From Ornithodoros turicata (taxonomy: Eukaryota; Arthropoda; Arachnida; Ixodida; Argasidae), in assembly GCF_037126465.1 (NCBI RefSeq), contig NC_088204.1, positions 19,288,804 through 19,352,803 on the forward strand: DNA of 64,000 nucleotides, written 5' to 3'. Below are positions 13,601-25,600 of the stretch, piece by piece. Position 1 is the stretch's first letter. Each line of letters starts with the position of its first letter. The notes under the pieces are model-generated. The model worked only from the letters and a program-made list of their open reading frames with translations. It ran no database searches and was not told where the DNA came from. A program made the translations under genes and the position numbers.

Positions 13601-16600
13601 ATCCTGGATCCGCCTCTGTTCCCTCCACGTGTTCAGGATATCGACGACTTGCAGTCTCCCAGCACAGACGTCAAACTCGAAACTGATGAAGGCGACTATA
13701 GTGCTCTCCTCCATATACAGTGACGAAGTATTGCTTTCAGGTAATAGAAGCCAATGTTATCAGGCGGAGATGGAAGACTGCAGAAAGCATCGACTCAAGA
13801 AAGCATCGCCAACTTTTTTCCAGCCTACTGTGCTTAATAAAGGTGACTTTTGAAGCGAAATTCGTTTTTTTTTTCAGACTGCTCAATTATTCAAACTTTG
13901 GTCGCGATCCCCGCAGAGTTAGAGAAATCGGACTGCGACTGTGTGCGATAGACGTAGATAGTAGGAGAAACATCGGAAAAAGTGCGTTATATGTCCAGAT
14001 ACACACATAAGGAAACATAATTTTGTCATGCAGCATATAGGTGGCAAAATATTGCTAATTCAAACTTTTCATAATTCAAACAGAAATCTGTGATCGCTGG
14101 GAGTTTGAATTAACGAGAGTCTACGAAGTAGAATCTCGATGATACGATCACGTATGATACGAATTTCGCGATGATACGAATTCTTTTCCGGTCCAAGCTG
14201 GAATGCCTATTCTTCCCATGTATTAGGGTTGGGATGATACGAACGCGTTATCTTGCCTTTACGGATGATACAAACGAGCGGAGGATGCGACAGATGTCCT
14301 TCCCCATGACGCGAGTCATGCTCCACTTTTCGGAAAGGGAAGGAGATGCTCACCACGAACTCCCTTACATCGTTGAAAGATGGAAGTCACTGAAATGGTT
14401 AGCCAGCTGTAGGACTCGAACCCACAGCTTCTGGATTACCGGTCCAGGGCTCTACCTTGAGGCTTTGTATGTATTTGTCCTTTCTATGTTGTTCCAGCCT
14501 CAGAACATCAGTTCTCTCATGTTCCCTTACATAGTGTTGCACAATGCAAGCAATGACTCTCCCTTTGGTGGTGCTGGGGGAGATAAGATCGAGGGGATTA
14601 CACGGCCAGGAACCTTATCACCTTATCTCTGCTGGGACACTTTTACCTCCCGCAACAATAAACCGCGAAGCTGGGCGACATCGCACTGGCAAGAGAGAGC
14701 GACCAGAACACGTGGAGGGAACATATCAGGATAACTTCTGGCAACATTACGCGTCATCATCTCGCAAATCGGCTTCACCTAATGCCTGCGTGCTTTAGGA
14801 GAAGCTCACTTTAGAAGACTTTCGCGCGACTCGCGGGCGGAAAGCACGTGCTGGGTCTTTTTAATCATCTCGCGAATTTGGGCAGAACTGGCCAAAAACG
14901 GAGACATAAAAGCGTCACAACTGAACTCTTTCACTGACAGTAATGGAAAATGAACATTCACTGTCTAATTTCTTGCCTCAATTTTTATTTTTGGTTTAAT
15001 TTGTTTGACACGAATTTTGAATGATACGAATTTTTTCCGCTACCCCGTGAGATTCGTATCATCGAGATTCTACTTATAGTGCTTTTACAGCAGAGTAGGG
15101 TAGCGTTGCTGAGCTGGATTTGAACAGGGGCCAAGTAATTCAGATATAGTGAGAGGGCGAGAGTCGAGCTGATTTAAAGACACTTTAAGTGCGGTCATGA
15201 ACAGTTGGTAGTATGAGAAAGACGGAGAAGGATTTAACGGACGGAAGGAAGGAAGACGTGTTCCAGATTTTCCGAGCTACCACAGAAGGAAAACGTTGCT
15301 CAGATTACCTCTTCTAATGTGGTGTCTGAGATGCCATAACTGCTGATTCCAAGCTGAGATGAACTCTTATCCAGCTCCTCACAAAGCTGACCCAGAGATG
15401 TGTAGGTTTCTGTACTTGCTGGAAGACGAAACGAGAGGTCCGACCCTCGGTCTGCCACAAGTTCCGCATCCGTAACGTGGCTTTGAATCAAATCACACAG
15501 TGCTTTTGCTGAAAAGTACAAGAATCATATACTTATGATATTATATACTAGTTATGTGGAATAGGTTATGCTGTAGCCCGGTCGACTTACTGTTTTCCTC
15601 TTGTGACTCTGATAATCTTCTTCCATTTGATGGCACATGCGTATCAGTGTCTCTTGGTAAGCTGCTCTTCTTGGGAAGAATCTAAAATTAGGAATGAATG
15701 GGTGCAATGAAGGCTATTGTAAAGCGCACAAGGATAAAGAATATCTAGATTAAAGGATAACATAGTTAGGTTCTGATGTTTTCAGGTTAAAACCAATTCC
15801 TCCCTATTACAGTGGAACCTCGTTAGCGCGTACCCGCATAAGCCGTAGTTCCGGTTTAGAAGTAGTCATTCGGATTCCCCGACCAAACAGCCATTAACTC
15901 AATGCATTTGATGACCGCTTTACACGTAGCATTTCTTGACACCCGTGCCGCTTATCACGTACTATTTTCGTTGGTCTGTGCTTGCGAACCCGGGAAAAGA
16001 AAGCGCGTCGGCTTCTCGGACATGCGGCAATGTTCCGCTAATCTTCCCCATATCTCCCCCTTATCTGTAATCCTCTTCTTTCTGGGAGAAAGAAGGTGGG
16101 TCATGACCTGGTGACGTCATGCAGAACCACGTGTCAGCTTCGGATTTTCTTGGGACACTGCCAGTAGTAAGCTGGTTGCGCGTCGCTTGTTCGTTCCTGC
16201 TGCGAGATCGTACGATGGTGAAGCCTCGCGTTTTGAGCGTAAAGGAGAAGGAACATCGAAAGAGGAGCGAAGAAGGCAGCGCTTGCCCGTGAAAGAAGCC
16301 TGCGCCTGACCACGGGCTGCGGGATATGGAATTCAAGAGAAAAGTTGGCGAAAAGTGCATCCAACAGGAAGAGATGTCGTCTGCGTGGGTCTGCATACGA
16401 TGTTCTGCGGCTATTTGCCAAGAAGCGAGGTTTTGACGGAAAAGCTGGCCCCAAGCTTGAGAAATTTTGAAGATGGCCTCCTTGCCGCGATGCCGGTGCA
16501 TCGCCAAACAAGAATCACGGATTTCTGCGTTTGAGCTTGAAATAAAGATCGTGAATTGGTGATTTCTATCACGGCTTGCGTTTTTCAAAGATTCTCGTGA

Positions 16601-19600
16601 CGATAAGTGGCATAATTAGTAATTTTCGGTTATGACGTAGTACCACTTTGCACGTACTTTTCCCGCGTCCCCGCCAGGTACGCGGGTTAATATTTTTTCA
16701 AGGGTATAAGAATGCTGGTTGAAAGGTGTCAAAAGTGCATCGAAGTCAAGGGTGACTATGTCGAAAAGTGATACACTTGTTTCGTCTCTATGACTATTAA
16801 AAGTTGGTCGGGCCAGAAACTTATGGAACCACGCTCGTACGTACCAAGAACACCAAAAAAGGTGTTCCCCACTGCAAGTAAACGAAACAAACACACAAAC
16901 CACTAACAACTAAATGCGTCAACAGCTCTCCATTTCATCCCAGACAACAGATTTCAAAACAGCACCCCATTTTTCCTTCTGTGAACCTGTGCAAGACATG
17001 TAACAATGTGCAGGAAATCCAACAGTGAAGCCTTCTTTAATAATCAGAAGCTTTCATGTAGTAGTCTACATTTCTTCAGGTGTAAAACGTTTGTACAAGT
17101 TACACAAATATATACAAAGAAGGTCCCATGTGAACAGTAAATGGCGAGAGGGAAAGAGAGAGAGAGAGAGAAAAAGGGGGGAAATGTAATGTAATGCACC
17201 TGTGAAGGTCACACGTAGTGACGCCATACCTACATTTCCCCCCTTTTTTTTCTTCTCTTTCCCTCTCGCCATTTACTGTTCACGTGGGACCTTCCTTGTA
17301 TGTATTTGTGCAACTTGTACAAACGTTTTACACCTGAAGAAATGTAGACTACTACATGAAAGGCTTGTGAACATTAAAGAAGGCTTCCCTGTTGGATCTG
17401 CTGCATATCATTACTATTCTGGACGCTGGTTGCTCTCTTCACTTTCCTCTGCAAAACACGTAACACAAAGAAAAAAGGCAGGCCCTTAACATAATGTGTT
17501 CCTGACCTGATCTTTGGAAGCGACGGGTTCAGAAAGAATAGACGATCTTTCGCTCGGACTGCGTGGGCTGCTCTTCCCAGGTGCTGAGCGCACCAGTGTC
17601 AGATAGTAGCCACTGCCAAAGCGGGTTTTAAGGAATAAGGATGAACCGCAGCAACGCAGTCGTCCCTCATTAATGACAGCAATGCGGTCACCCAGTAGAT
17701 CTGCTTCATCCATGTGGTGCGTCGTCAAGATCACGGTACGGCCTGGACAGGTGAAACATGTTAAGAGAGCTTTTGCCATGTGTCAAGGTAATACACATGA
17801 ACAAGGAAATGCATTTACAGTCGCCGACCGATTTTTCGGACCCCGATTTTTCGGACATGCTCGATTATTCGGACTCATTCGCGGAACGGCCGCGGGTCCC
17901 ATAGAGTTGATGTATAAGAACGTCCAAATTTTTGGACGCCGTGCGGCCCCGTCGCTCGATATTTCGGACTCTGTTTGCTCAACCAGCGAATTTCTCTCTT
18001 GGGGTGACGGATAATATTGGTATCATCCGAAATTCGGAATCAAAAGAAATCAACCAACTAAAATATTATGGCAAAAAAAATTGGCAACGATTGTTCATTT
18101 TCCAGTCCCCTGAGTAGAAGATGTCTGTCGTGACACGTTTGCGTCTGTTTTTGGCCAACCCCTTGATTCAAAAGGCCCAGCACGTGCTGTCAGCCCGCGA
18201 GTCGCGCGACACCGCTGTAAAGCGAGCTTCACCTAAAGCACGCATGCGTTAGGTGAAGCCGACTTGCGGACTTGATGACGGCGGGGCCTCTCTCAGTGTA
18301 CTTACAGTGCGTATACGAAGAGGGGAGTCAAGTCCTGTAGATCACATAAACAAAATACAGAAGCCGACACTGAAGATTTTTGTTTAAGTTTAATTTGTAC
18401 AAGCTTTCGCGTGGAGGTCCACGCTTCCTCAGGTACAAAGTGAAGTGGTGAAGTGGTTTGTACCTGAGGAAGCGTGGACCTCCACGCGAAAGCTTGTACA
18501 AATTAAACTTAAACAAAAATCTTCAGTGTCGGCTTCTGTATTTTGTTTATGTACTTACAGTGACGAAATGTCGCTTCGGGAAATAGAAGCTGATGTTATC
18601 AGGAGAGCTTGAAGCGCAAACACACAAATTTCGACAAATTTGTCCAGCCTACTAGTGCTTAGTAAAGTTTATTTTGAAGCGAAATTCGGTTTTTTGGACT
18701 GCTCGATTATTCGGACTTTTGCGCGATCCCCGCCGAGTCCGAAAAAAATCGGACGGCGACTGTAGATGTCTGCACCAGATTTTACCATCAGTATAGAAAA
18801 GTCGTCCTTACCAGACTTATACTTTAGCAGAAGATCCCAGATAGAACGCCTTGCATACGGGTCAACACCGGCGGTGGGCTCATCTAAAATGACTGTGCGG
18901 CTCCCACCAACAAATGCAACAGCAATTGACAGCTTTCGTTGCATCCCACCTAAATGCAAAGAAGCGAAAGTGAGTAATTCCATGTCAGGTTAGCCAGGCC
19001 AGTTAGACATTAAGCGTGTGCATGTTGTTTGGACCAGTTTTCAAAATCTCTTACGAGAATTCCGTTTTGTATTGCCAACGTGAAAGCTCAAAATGTAGAA
19101 TGAACTTGTTTGTCTTATTCAGTGACGTGTATGGAGGGAACACCTTTTGGAGCAGGAAAAGATCAGAATGGTGCTTTAGATCAGATATGCTACATCATCA
19201 TGCGCAGTCATATACAGTTATACACTTTATTTTTAATATACTTTCGAAAGAGTGACGTGGATGTAGTGGGCGAAGCCGAATGCCAACTCCTTGTAACGAT
19301 TGTCATGTGCTGCAATCAGTTGAAGCAGCTTACATGTAATGACGAAATGTAGACCAGGGTTTTCGAGAATATTCGCAAACAGTGACAGAGCACTGTGAAA
19401 ATTCGAATATTTCAAGTGGAATATAATTAGGGAGTGACTTTTTCGGGTTAAACCAGATTCCGCCCGGATATTCCTCCCCGAACTGACCTCTGACCAATTC
19501 GGATTAAACCCGATTTCTTCCTGAATTCCATTCATTATGAAATCCTCAAGTGATGTTTCCACTGAAGATGAACAAAGGTCGCCACATGTAACACATGTAA

Positions 19601-22600
19601 GAACGGGTCACATGTTCCCAGAAACATACCTATGTGTGTGAGCACTGTCTATTCCTTCAGGGATTAGCGCTGGTAGGTCACCCCCACATAGAAGTGCAAC
19701 CGAACTTGGACTAACCTAATAATAAACTAACTAACAGGCTGTTCCGTCGTATCCGCCCTGCTACGCCTAACAGCCACTAAAATGTGGCTTTCGTTCGCTA
19801 AAACGAGTTGAACAGACGTAAAAAACCCGTGAATTTTAGTGGTTAAATAGTGACGTCGGATTTTAAAACACGACATGTCATCTTAAGAAAGAATTTGGCG
19901 TTTTATTTGTTTTGAGACGAATCAGGGATTCGGGACTTTTGCAATCAGGAATATCGAGGCCCTCCCTGCATAGAAGAAGCGAAACGGCACGAATAGGAGA
20001 CGCAGCTACTGTCCTGAGATGACTTGCGCTGCCCGCCAACTAGGTACGCACTAAACGACCAGGGGGGCTCAGCTGGAGGCTTGCCTTCGCTTTTAACATC
20101 TCAAGCGGATGTCTGGTGCAGGCTTGGCACAGATTTCTGATATATTGCAAAAATGTAGCAGGATGTAGCAGGGTTGGCCCCTTGGCGCAGTTTGGCGCAA
20201 TTGGTGCAGCAATCACATCACTGTGTTTTTCCCTCTCATGTGCGGCCCTCATAAAGCGGGATAGGCTAGGTGGACATCAACTAAGTGGTGTAATTACTGT
20301 TTTTCGTATGCCTACTCTATTGGCTTGCTTACTTGGCTTGCTTACTTGGATATCTGTTCATGTCTGACAAGTTAAATGAAACATAGGTCATGTCGGCAAA
20401 AGACATATATCCACGAATTGAACCAGACACAGAAGTCATTATTCATAATATTCAGGAATTATTCAGGAATTTATAGAGCCTTGTGTATGGGGGCTGAACC
20501 CAATAAAAATCAAGTTTCACCCCAACCCCCCAGGCATGGGCTTTTAATATTGTTTTAACAAATTGATCTTCAATAATTGTATTTCGTGATTTAAATAGAA
20601 TAATACATTAACAACTCAATTAGCATAATCAATCAATTAATGATATTATCCAATAATACAATTCAATAATCATAAATATATTATGCTTATATTATAGACC
20701 AACAAAGCACTATTTCTAAATCATTATATAAAAAAACACGTACCATACCATACGTTCTCCAATACATTTGTTCCATAATGGTCACGGGAGCATTAAGTAA
20801 TACATGCAGTTGTTGCAATATATGTTCAAAATGCACTATATTACACACCTGGAACCTTTAAAATCCATTACAGTCACAGCTCAACGTGCAAGACTTACCA
20901 GAAAGATTACAGGAATATTCATCCTGCTTGTGCTGCAACGCAAGATCTTTGATGAATTTATTTGCTTCAGACCTGGCAGCTCTTCCTGACAATCCCTTCA
21001 GGCGTGCGTAGAACCACAAATGCTCATCTACAGTGAGTCTGTATTGAGAAAAAGAGGATATTGCACAAGTGAAATCGTGTCTGTGCCAGCTGAATTAGTG
21101 AGGCTCACTTTTCAAACAGCACATTAAACTGTGGACATGTGCCAAGGCTGTGCCGTATGGTGTCCATTTCAGTTCTGATGTCCATGCCGTAAATCTCTGC
21201 AGTTCCAGATGTTGGGGGGTACAGACCTGTCAGGATAGATCTACCAGCCCAAAACTGTTTAATATACATGAATATGAAACAATTAATCAAAGAAAGCACG
21301 AATGTATACAGTACTCAAAAGGTTCTAAAACAACAGTCACAACAACAACTGTTGCATGTAAACTGCCCCATTCCCCTGTCCAGCTGAACAGATCACAGAT
21401 GTCCAGACAAATCAGTATTGCATAAACCACACATATGGAGTGGTTTGTTCAGTAAATGGCTTCTCCAGTAAATGCGTTCTCGAGTTCAGCGAGCTTCAGT
21501 GTTTTGTGCACACATCGAGTTTGGCGCTGGAGGCTTGCTAGCTAGTCACTTTTCCGTCAGAACCTTGCACACTGTAGACCTCCCAATTTCCATGATAAAT
21601 GTCTTGTTCATGTTCAAACATATGTATTTACCTAATCCTGATACCTAATACTGATAATCCTGATAACTACAGTAGTTAACTCCTGCAGTACCCGTATTAT
21701 TACCTTAAATTATTTTCGTTTCTGTTTCAGTGACTGTGTCTGTTACCTTTACCTCCCAGTAAACCACAAACGTCTGTTAGACATACCAGAAAGATCCAAA
21801 CGTCTAAGACATTTGGGATGTCTAGTAGACATCCGGATATGTCCAGCTAACGTGGAATGGGACAATGGGTGTACTATGGATCGTCGGAAGCTCATCCATA
21901 ACTGTATAAATGGATGTCCTCTGGATGTAACAGCGGGACATTTGTCACATCCGGTGGACATGCTTGTGAGGCATTGCGACGTCTAATATACGTCCAGGCG
22001 ATGCTCCTACCGGATTAACATACGATAATATAGACGTACGTTTACGAAACGTTGTTTCGATTATCAATTCAATAGTAATTTTTACGTATAGCGCTAGAAG
22101 AAAGTGAATCTATCTTGCGAGAACGTGAGAAATTGGAGAACAAGTAAAAGCAAGTTTTTCCATTTGTTCGCGTCCTGCTCTCTGCAAAGTATCTACGTAG
22201 CACTCTTCCACCAACACAGGAAACCTGTCAGTTTGACAGCTCCACTCAGCAGGTAACCTCATCATAGACAACAGCCTGAATTCCAAACACAATATTTGTT
22301 AGCAAGGAATATCAGAAATGTTGGCGGGCAGTTTGACTCATTGCAGACGTACGAATTAATTGCAGAAACACATCCTCGTCACCGTTACAAACGTTTTCGG
22401 CCCCACTACACTTAACAAACATCCCGCAACTATTGGTATTTTAGTATATGTTCCATCCAGTATACGCCAATAGAGGCTACTGAGAAATGCTCAAGCCGTG
22501 TCAGGTGGCGTACGGCCACGGTTACGGCATTTGCGCTGTTCATGCACACAAAATAGCTGAAAAAGTTGATTTGCAATCTGATCTATATGTTGTCGTATGA

Positions 22601-25600
22601 TAATCCGGCAGGAACTTCGATAGGACGTATATTAGAGGTCGCAATGCCTCACAAGCACTTCCACTGGATGTGCAAATGTCCAGCTGTTACATCCAGAAGA
22701 TATCCATGTATACAGTTATGGATGAGCTTCTGATGATCCATAGTACATCCATTCCACGTTAGCTGGACATATCCGGATGTCTACTAGATATCCAAGATAT
22801 CCACAGTGTACCATCCTCTAGATGTCCATTAGACGTTCGTGGTTTGCTGGGCTGGTACCAACTACATCATATCTAAACTTTGACTACATTATCCATTCAA
22901 ATGTTAAAAAATGCAATAACATTGCTCATAATGTGACATTAGCAGGAACAAAAACAAACAAACAAACAAAAAAGACTCACATTGTGGTGGTTTTTCCAGC
23001 TCCATTATGGCCAAGGAAGGAAGTAATCTGTCCCTCGTAGAAATTGAGACTCAATGAATTTACAGCTGCTCTGTCAGCTCCTGCATACACTTTGGTGAGA
23101 TTGCGTATGCACAAGCCCAGAGGCAAGTCTGTGGGCTCATCTTCAAAATCCTCTTTGCTTCCTGGGAGTTAAAAATTGTTACGTTGTTCACTCAAATGCA
23201 AAACTAATAACACAATGACTTAAAGGAGTACGGTGAACTGACCGTCTGCTTCTACGTTGCCATTGCAGAGTTGCCAATTGGACTTGGATTTTGACTTTGA
23301 TGAAGCACCGCACCAGTAAGATCTCGTCAGGAGAAAGTACCATGGCTTTGGAACACCATACTGGCCTAGAGAGAAAAACGTACTGTATCCTGTGCTATAA
23401 GGTAAGATATTGCATTTCGTACCAGGAAAAACCATCTCGATGTACCACGCAGCCACAAAGTAGACCACACAGTCAAGCAGCAACAGTGCCATGACATGAG
23501 CAAGGCTGAACGTGTCTGGGGGTAAAGTACTAGAAGCCAAATTCTCCCACTGTGCTCCAATCCCCTCTTCTTCAAAGTGGGCCAAGTAGCTGCAGCCCAT
23601 TCCGAAAGCCACGTTTGGTAACAGGCTCTGCAATAGTACTGATGTGAGGTGAACAACGTAGTGAAGACAAGGCGCTGTAGGTGGGTTTATAGAGTACTAC
23701 AGAGAACTTTTAAAGGGATCTTACAACAAAACTCTTGTGATGAATATTGAAGCGTTCTTTCCACAGCTTCACAAAAGGATAAGGCAGGTAACATGTGAAG
23801 AAGATGATGCCACCGGCTGCTGCTGCTATATTCGCTCGGGAAAAGAAGGTGGTCAGCAGGAATGCCTTGGAAATGATGGCCACAGCGTAGCACATCAAAA
23901 AGATGAACACCACGATGGGGTCCGAATGCTCCAACACCTTGCCAAACTAGACAAATGAGATCAAATTCACAAGGTTAAGACAAAAGAGAACCGCAAAGAA
24001 CAGTACTTTGATTGAAATTCTATGTGTGTAGTGTTCCTGCTTTATTCTTGTTCCTAAGTGAATGGTCTTGTTGGACATCCCCAATCATTACATGAATGTA
24101 ATGATTAGGGCTGCTGAAAGTAACAGTGCCAGTGAAGTATTGGCAAAGAGTATTGGCAGTGAAATGCACTTCATGCAGGACCCCTTGCCTCACCGTTCCT
24201 CAGACTTGAGATAACACTAGTGCCTGCTTGCACGGTTTGACAGGGCTTGCTGTAGCATGGTGCCCGAAGAGGTACCAAGGCTACTGAGGACACCCCTGAG
24301 GAATCTCCTCAACATCAGTGCAAGTAGGCCCAGGTCACTGCTCACTCAGTAGGAAGCTGAGGTCATTGTGAATGCCTGGTTCACATGTTTTACAGGCAGT
24401 GCCCAATGTCCTTCTGGAACTGTGTCCGTGATGCAGCATCTTATAATATAGAATCTCGATGGTACGATCACAGATTATACAAATTTCGGAATGATACAAA
24501 TTCTTTTCTAGTCCTGGCCGGAATGCCTATTCTTCCCATGTATTAGAGTTCGGATGATATGAACACGTTATCTTGCCTTTGCCGATGGTACGAACGAGCC
24601 GAGGATGCTACATATAGGTCGCCGTTCCCCCCCTCCGAGGGTCAGATTTATTCATGACATTATTATATTCTAGTGAATCTACAAGGCAAATCTAATATTT
24701 TCTAATTAATCCCCCCACCCCCCACCCCCGCACGAGAGTGCACCAATCATGCTGCTGCTTCTTTCTATAAAGGAGGAAGATCCTCACCACGAACTCCTTT
24801 ACACCTTTGGTGGTGGTGGTGGTGGTGGAGATAAGATCAAAGGGATTACACAGCTCGGAACCTTATCACCTTATCCCTGTTTTGACTTTTTTACTCCTCT
24901 CGTGACAATACACCGCCAAGCTATGTGACATCGCACTGACTTGGGAAAACAGCGACCAGAACACGTGGAGGGAACATATCAGGACAACTTCTGTCAACAT
25001 TACACGTCACCATTCCGCACGTTGGCTTCACCTAACGCCTGCATGCTTTAGGAGAAGCTCGCTTTAGAACACTGTCGCGCGGGTGGAAAGCACGTGCTGT
25101 GCCTTTTGAATCATCTCACGAATTTGTGCAGCATTGGCCAAAAACAGAGACACAAATGCTTTACGACCCACCTCTTTCACTAACAGTAATGGAAAATGAA
25201 CAGTCACTGTCTATTTTCTTGCCTCAATTTTTATTTTGGTTTAATTCTTTTTATACGAATTTCGGATTATACAAATTTTTTCCACTACCCCATGAGATTC
25301 GTATCATCCAGATTCTACTGTATGTAGTCTGAAATTTAAGGCAATGTAAAACCTTGTATTCACACGAGTCAGTTTTCTGCCGGCAGCAAGTCGGGAAGGA
25401 GTGAGAGGATATCCGAGATAAACAAGGTCAGTACGCGTCTGAAGACGCCCTCTCGTTCTCTGGCATTCACACGAGTCAGTTTCGCGGCGGCTGTCAGTTT
25501 TCCGATCCCTTCTGTATTCGCGCTTGCATTTCGTCTGTGCCTAGCGTAGGATGGACCAATGGAAGAAAAACTTACTGCACTTGCGCTCCTTGTGGATGAT

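Larger units (their letters stand above)
12081..13942. mobile_element. Tigger-like element B, copy 1 (nested in A)
   Basis: Starts CAGTCACCGACCGATTTTCT after TA and ends ATCGGACTGCGACTG. It matches the cleaner copy at 17818-18762 at both ends and around the CTTCACCTAA palindrome, but is enlarged by a SINE (12540-12690), an 86-bp MITE (13533-13618) and other sequence. Confidence 0.8.
11228..14124. mobile_element. Tigger-like element A, host of nested insertions
   Basis: Left end GGCGTTAATTCAAACTCC and right end GGGAGTTTGAATTAACGAGA are inverted repeats. The two halves, about 11228-12078 and 13943-14124, are separated by element B (12081-13942). Confidence 0.75.
10848..15681 (-). other. ABCA linker and regulatory segment after NBD1 (exons 23-25)
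   Basis: Exons 15591-15681, 15309-15508 and 10848-10911. Exon 24 encodes the conserved [17 protein letters not shown], and exon 25 continues with [14 protein letters not shown], the regulatory VFLKV-type motif that follows NBD1 in ABCA proteins. Exon 25 is only 64 nt (21 codons plus 1 nt). It lies between a 4.4 kb and a 4.1 kb intron made mostly of nested transposons, so automatic gene finders could easily miss it. Phase supports it: exon 24 ends in phase 0, exon 25 leaves one G, and exon 26 opens with CT to complete GCT (Ala). Confidence 0.85.
17507..23365 (-). other. ABCA nucleotide-binding domain 1 (exons 17-22)
   Basis: Exons 23243-23365, 22981-23161, 21109-21240, 20899-21038, 18812-18949 and 17507-17742. 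Walker A is GHNGAGKT (about residues 965-972), followed by the Q-loop region CPQFNVLF, the signature LSGGMQ (1064-1069, made by joining exons 20 and 21), Walker [14 protein letters not shown] (catalytic Glu about 1089) and the H-loop region [15 protein letters not shown] in exon 22. All key residues for ATP binding and hydrolysis are present, so the domain looks catalytically competent. At the exon 18/19 junction the usual TTTM reads TTTI (AT joined to A). Two large mobile insertions (17818-18762 and 21755-22851) sit in introns of this domain. Confidence 0.95.

Noticed and set aside
14385..14512. Possible tRNA-Thr gene on the minus strand
   Set aside because: Anticodon and T arms pair but the acceptor stem does not, and the sequence is part of a dispersed SINE.
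14171..14734. 187-codon plus-strand open frame
   Set aside because: Lies wholly in the Tigger-like element C and its SINE; the translation has no recognisable domain.
16061..16588. 175-codon minus-strand open frame
   Set aside because: Antisense to a Tigger transposase remnant; no family resemblance of its own.
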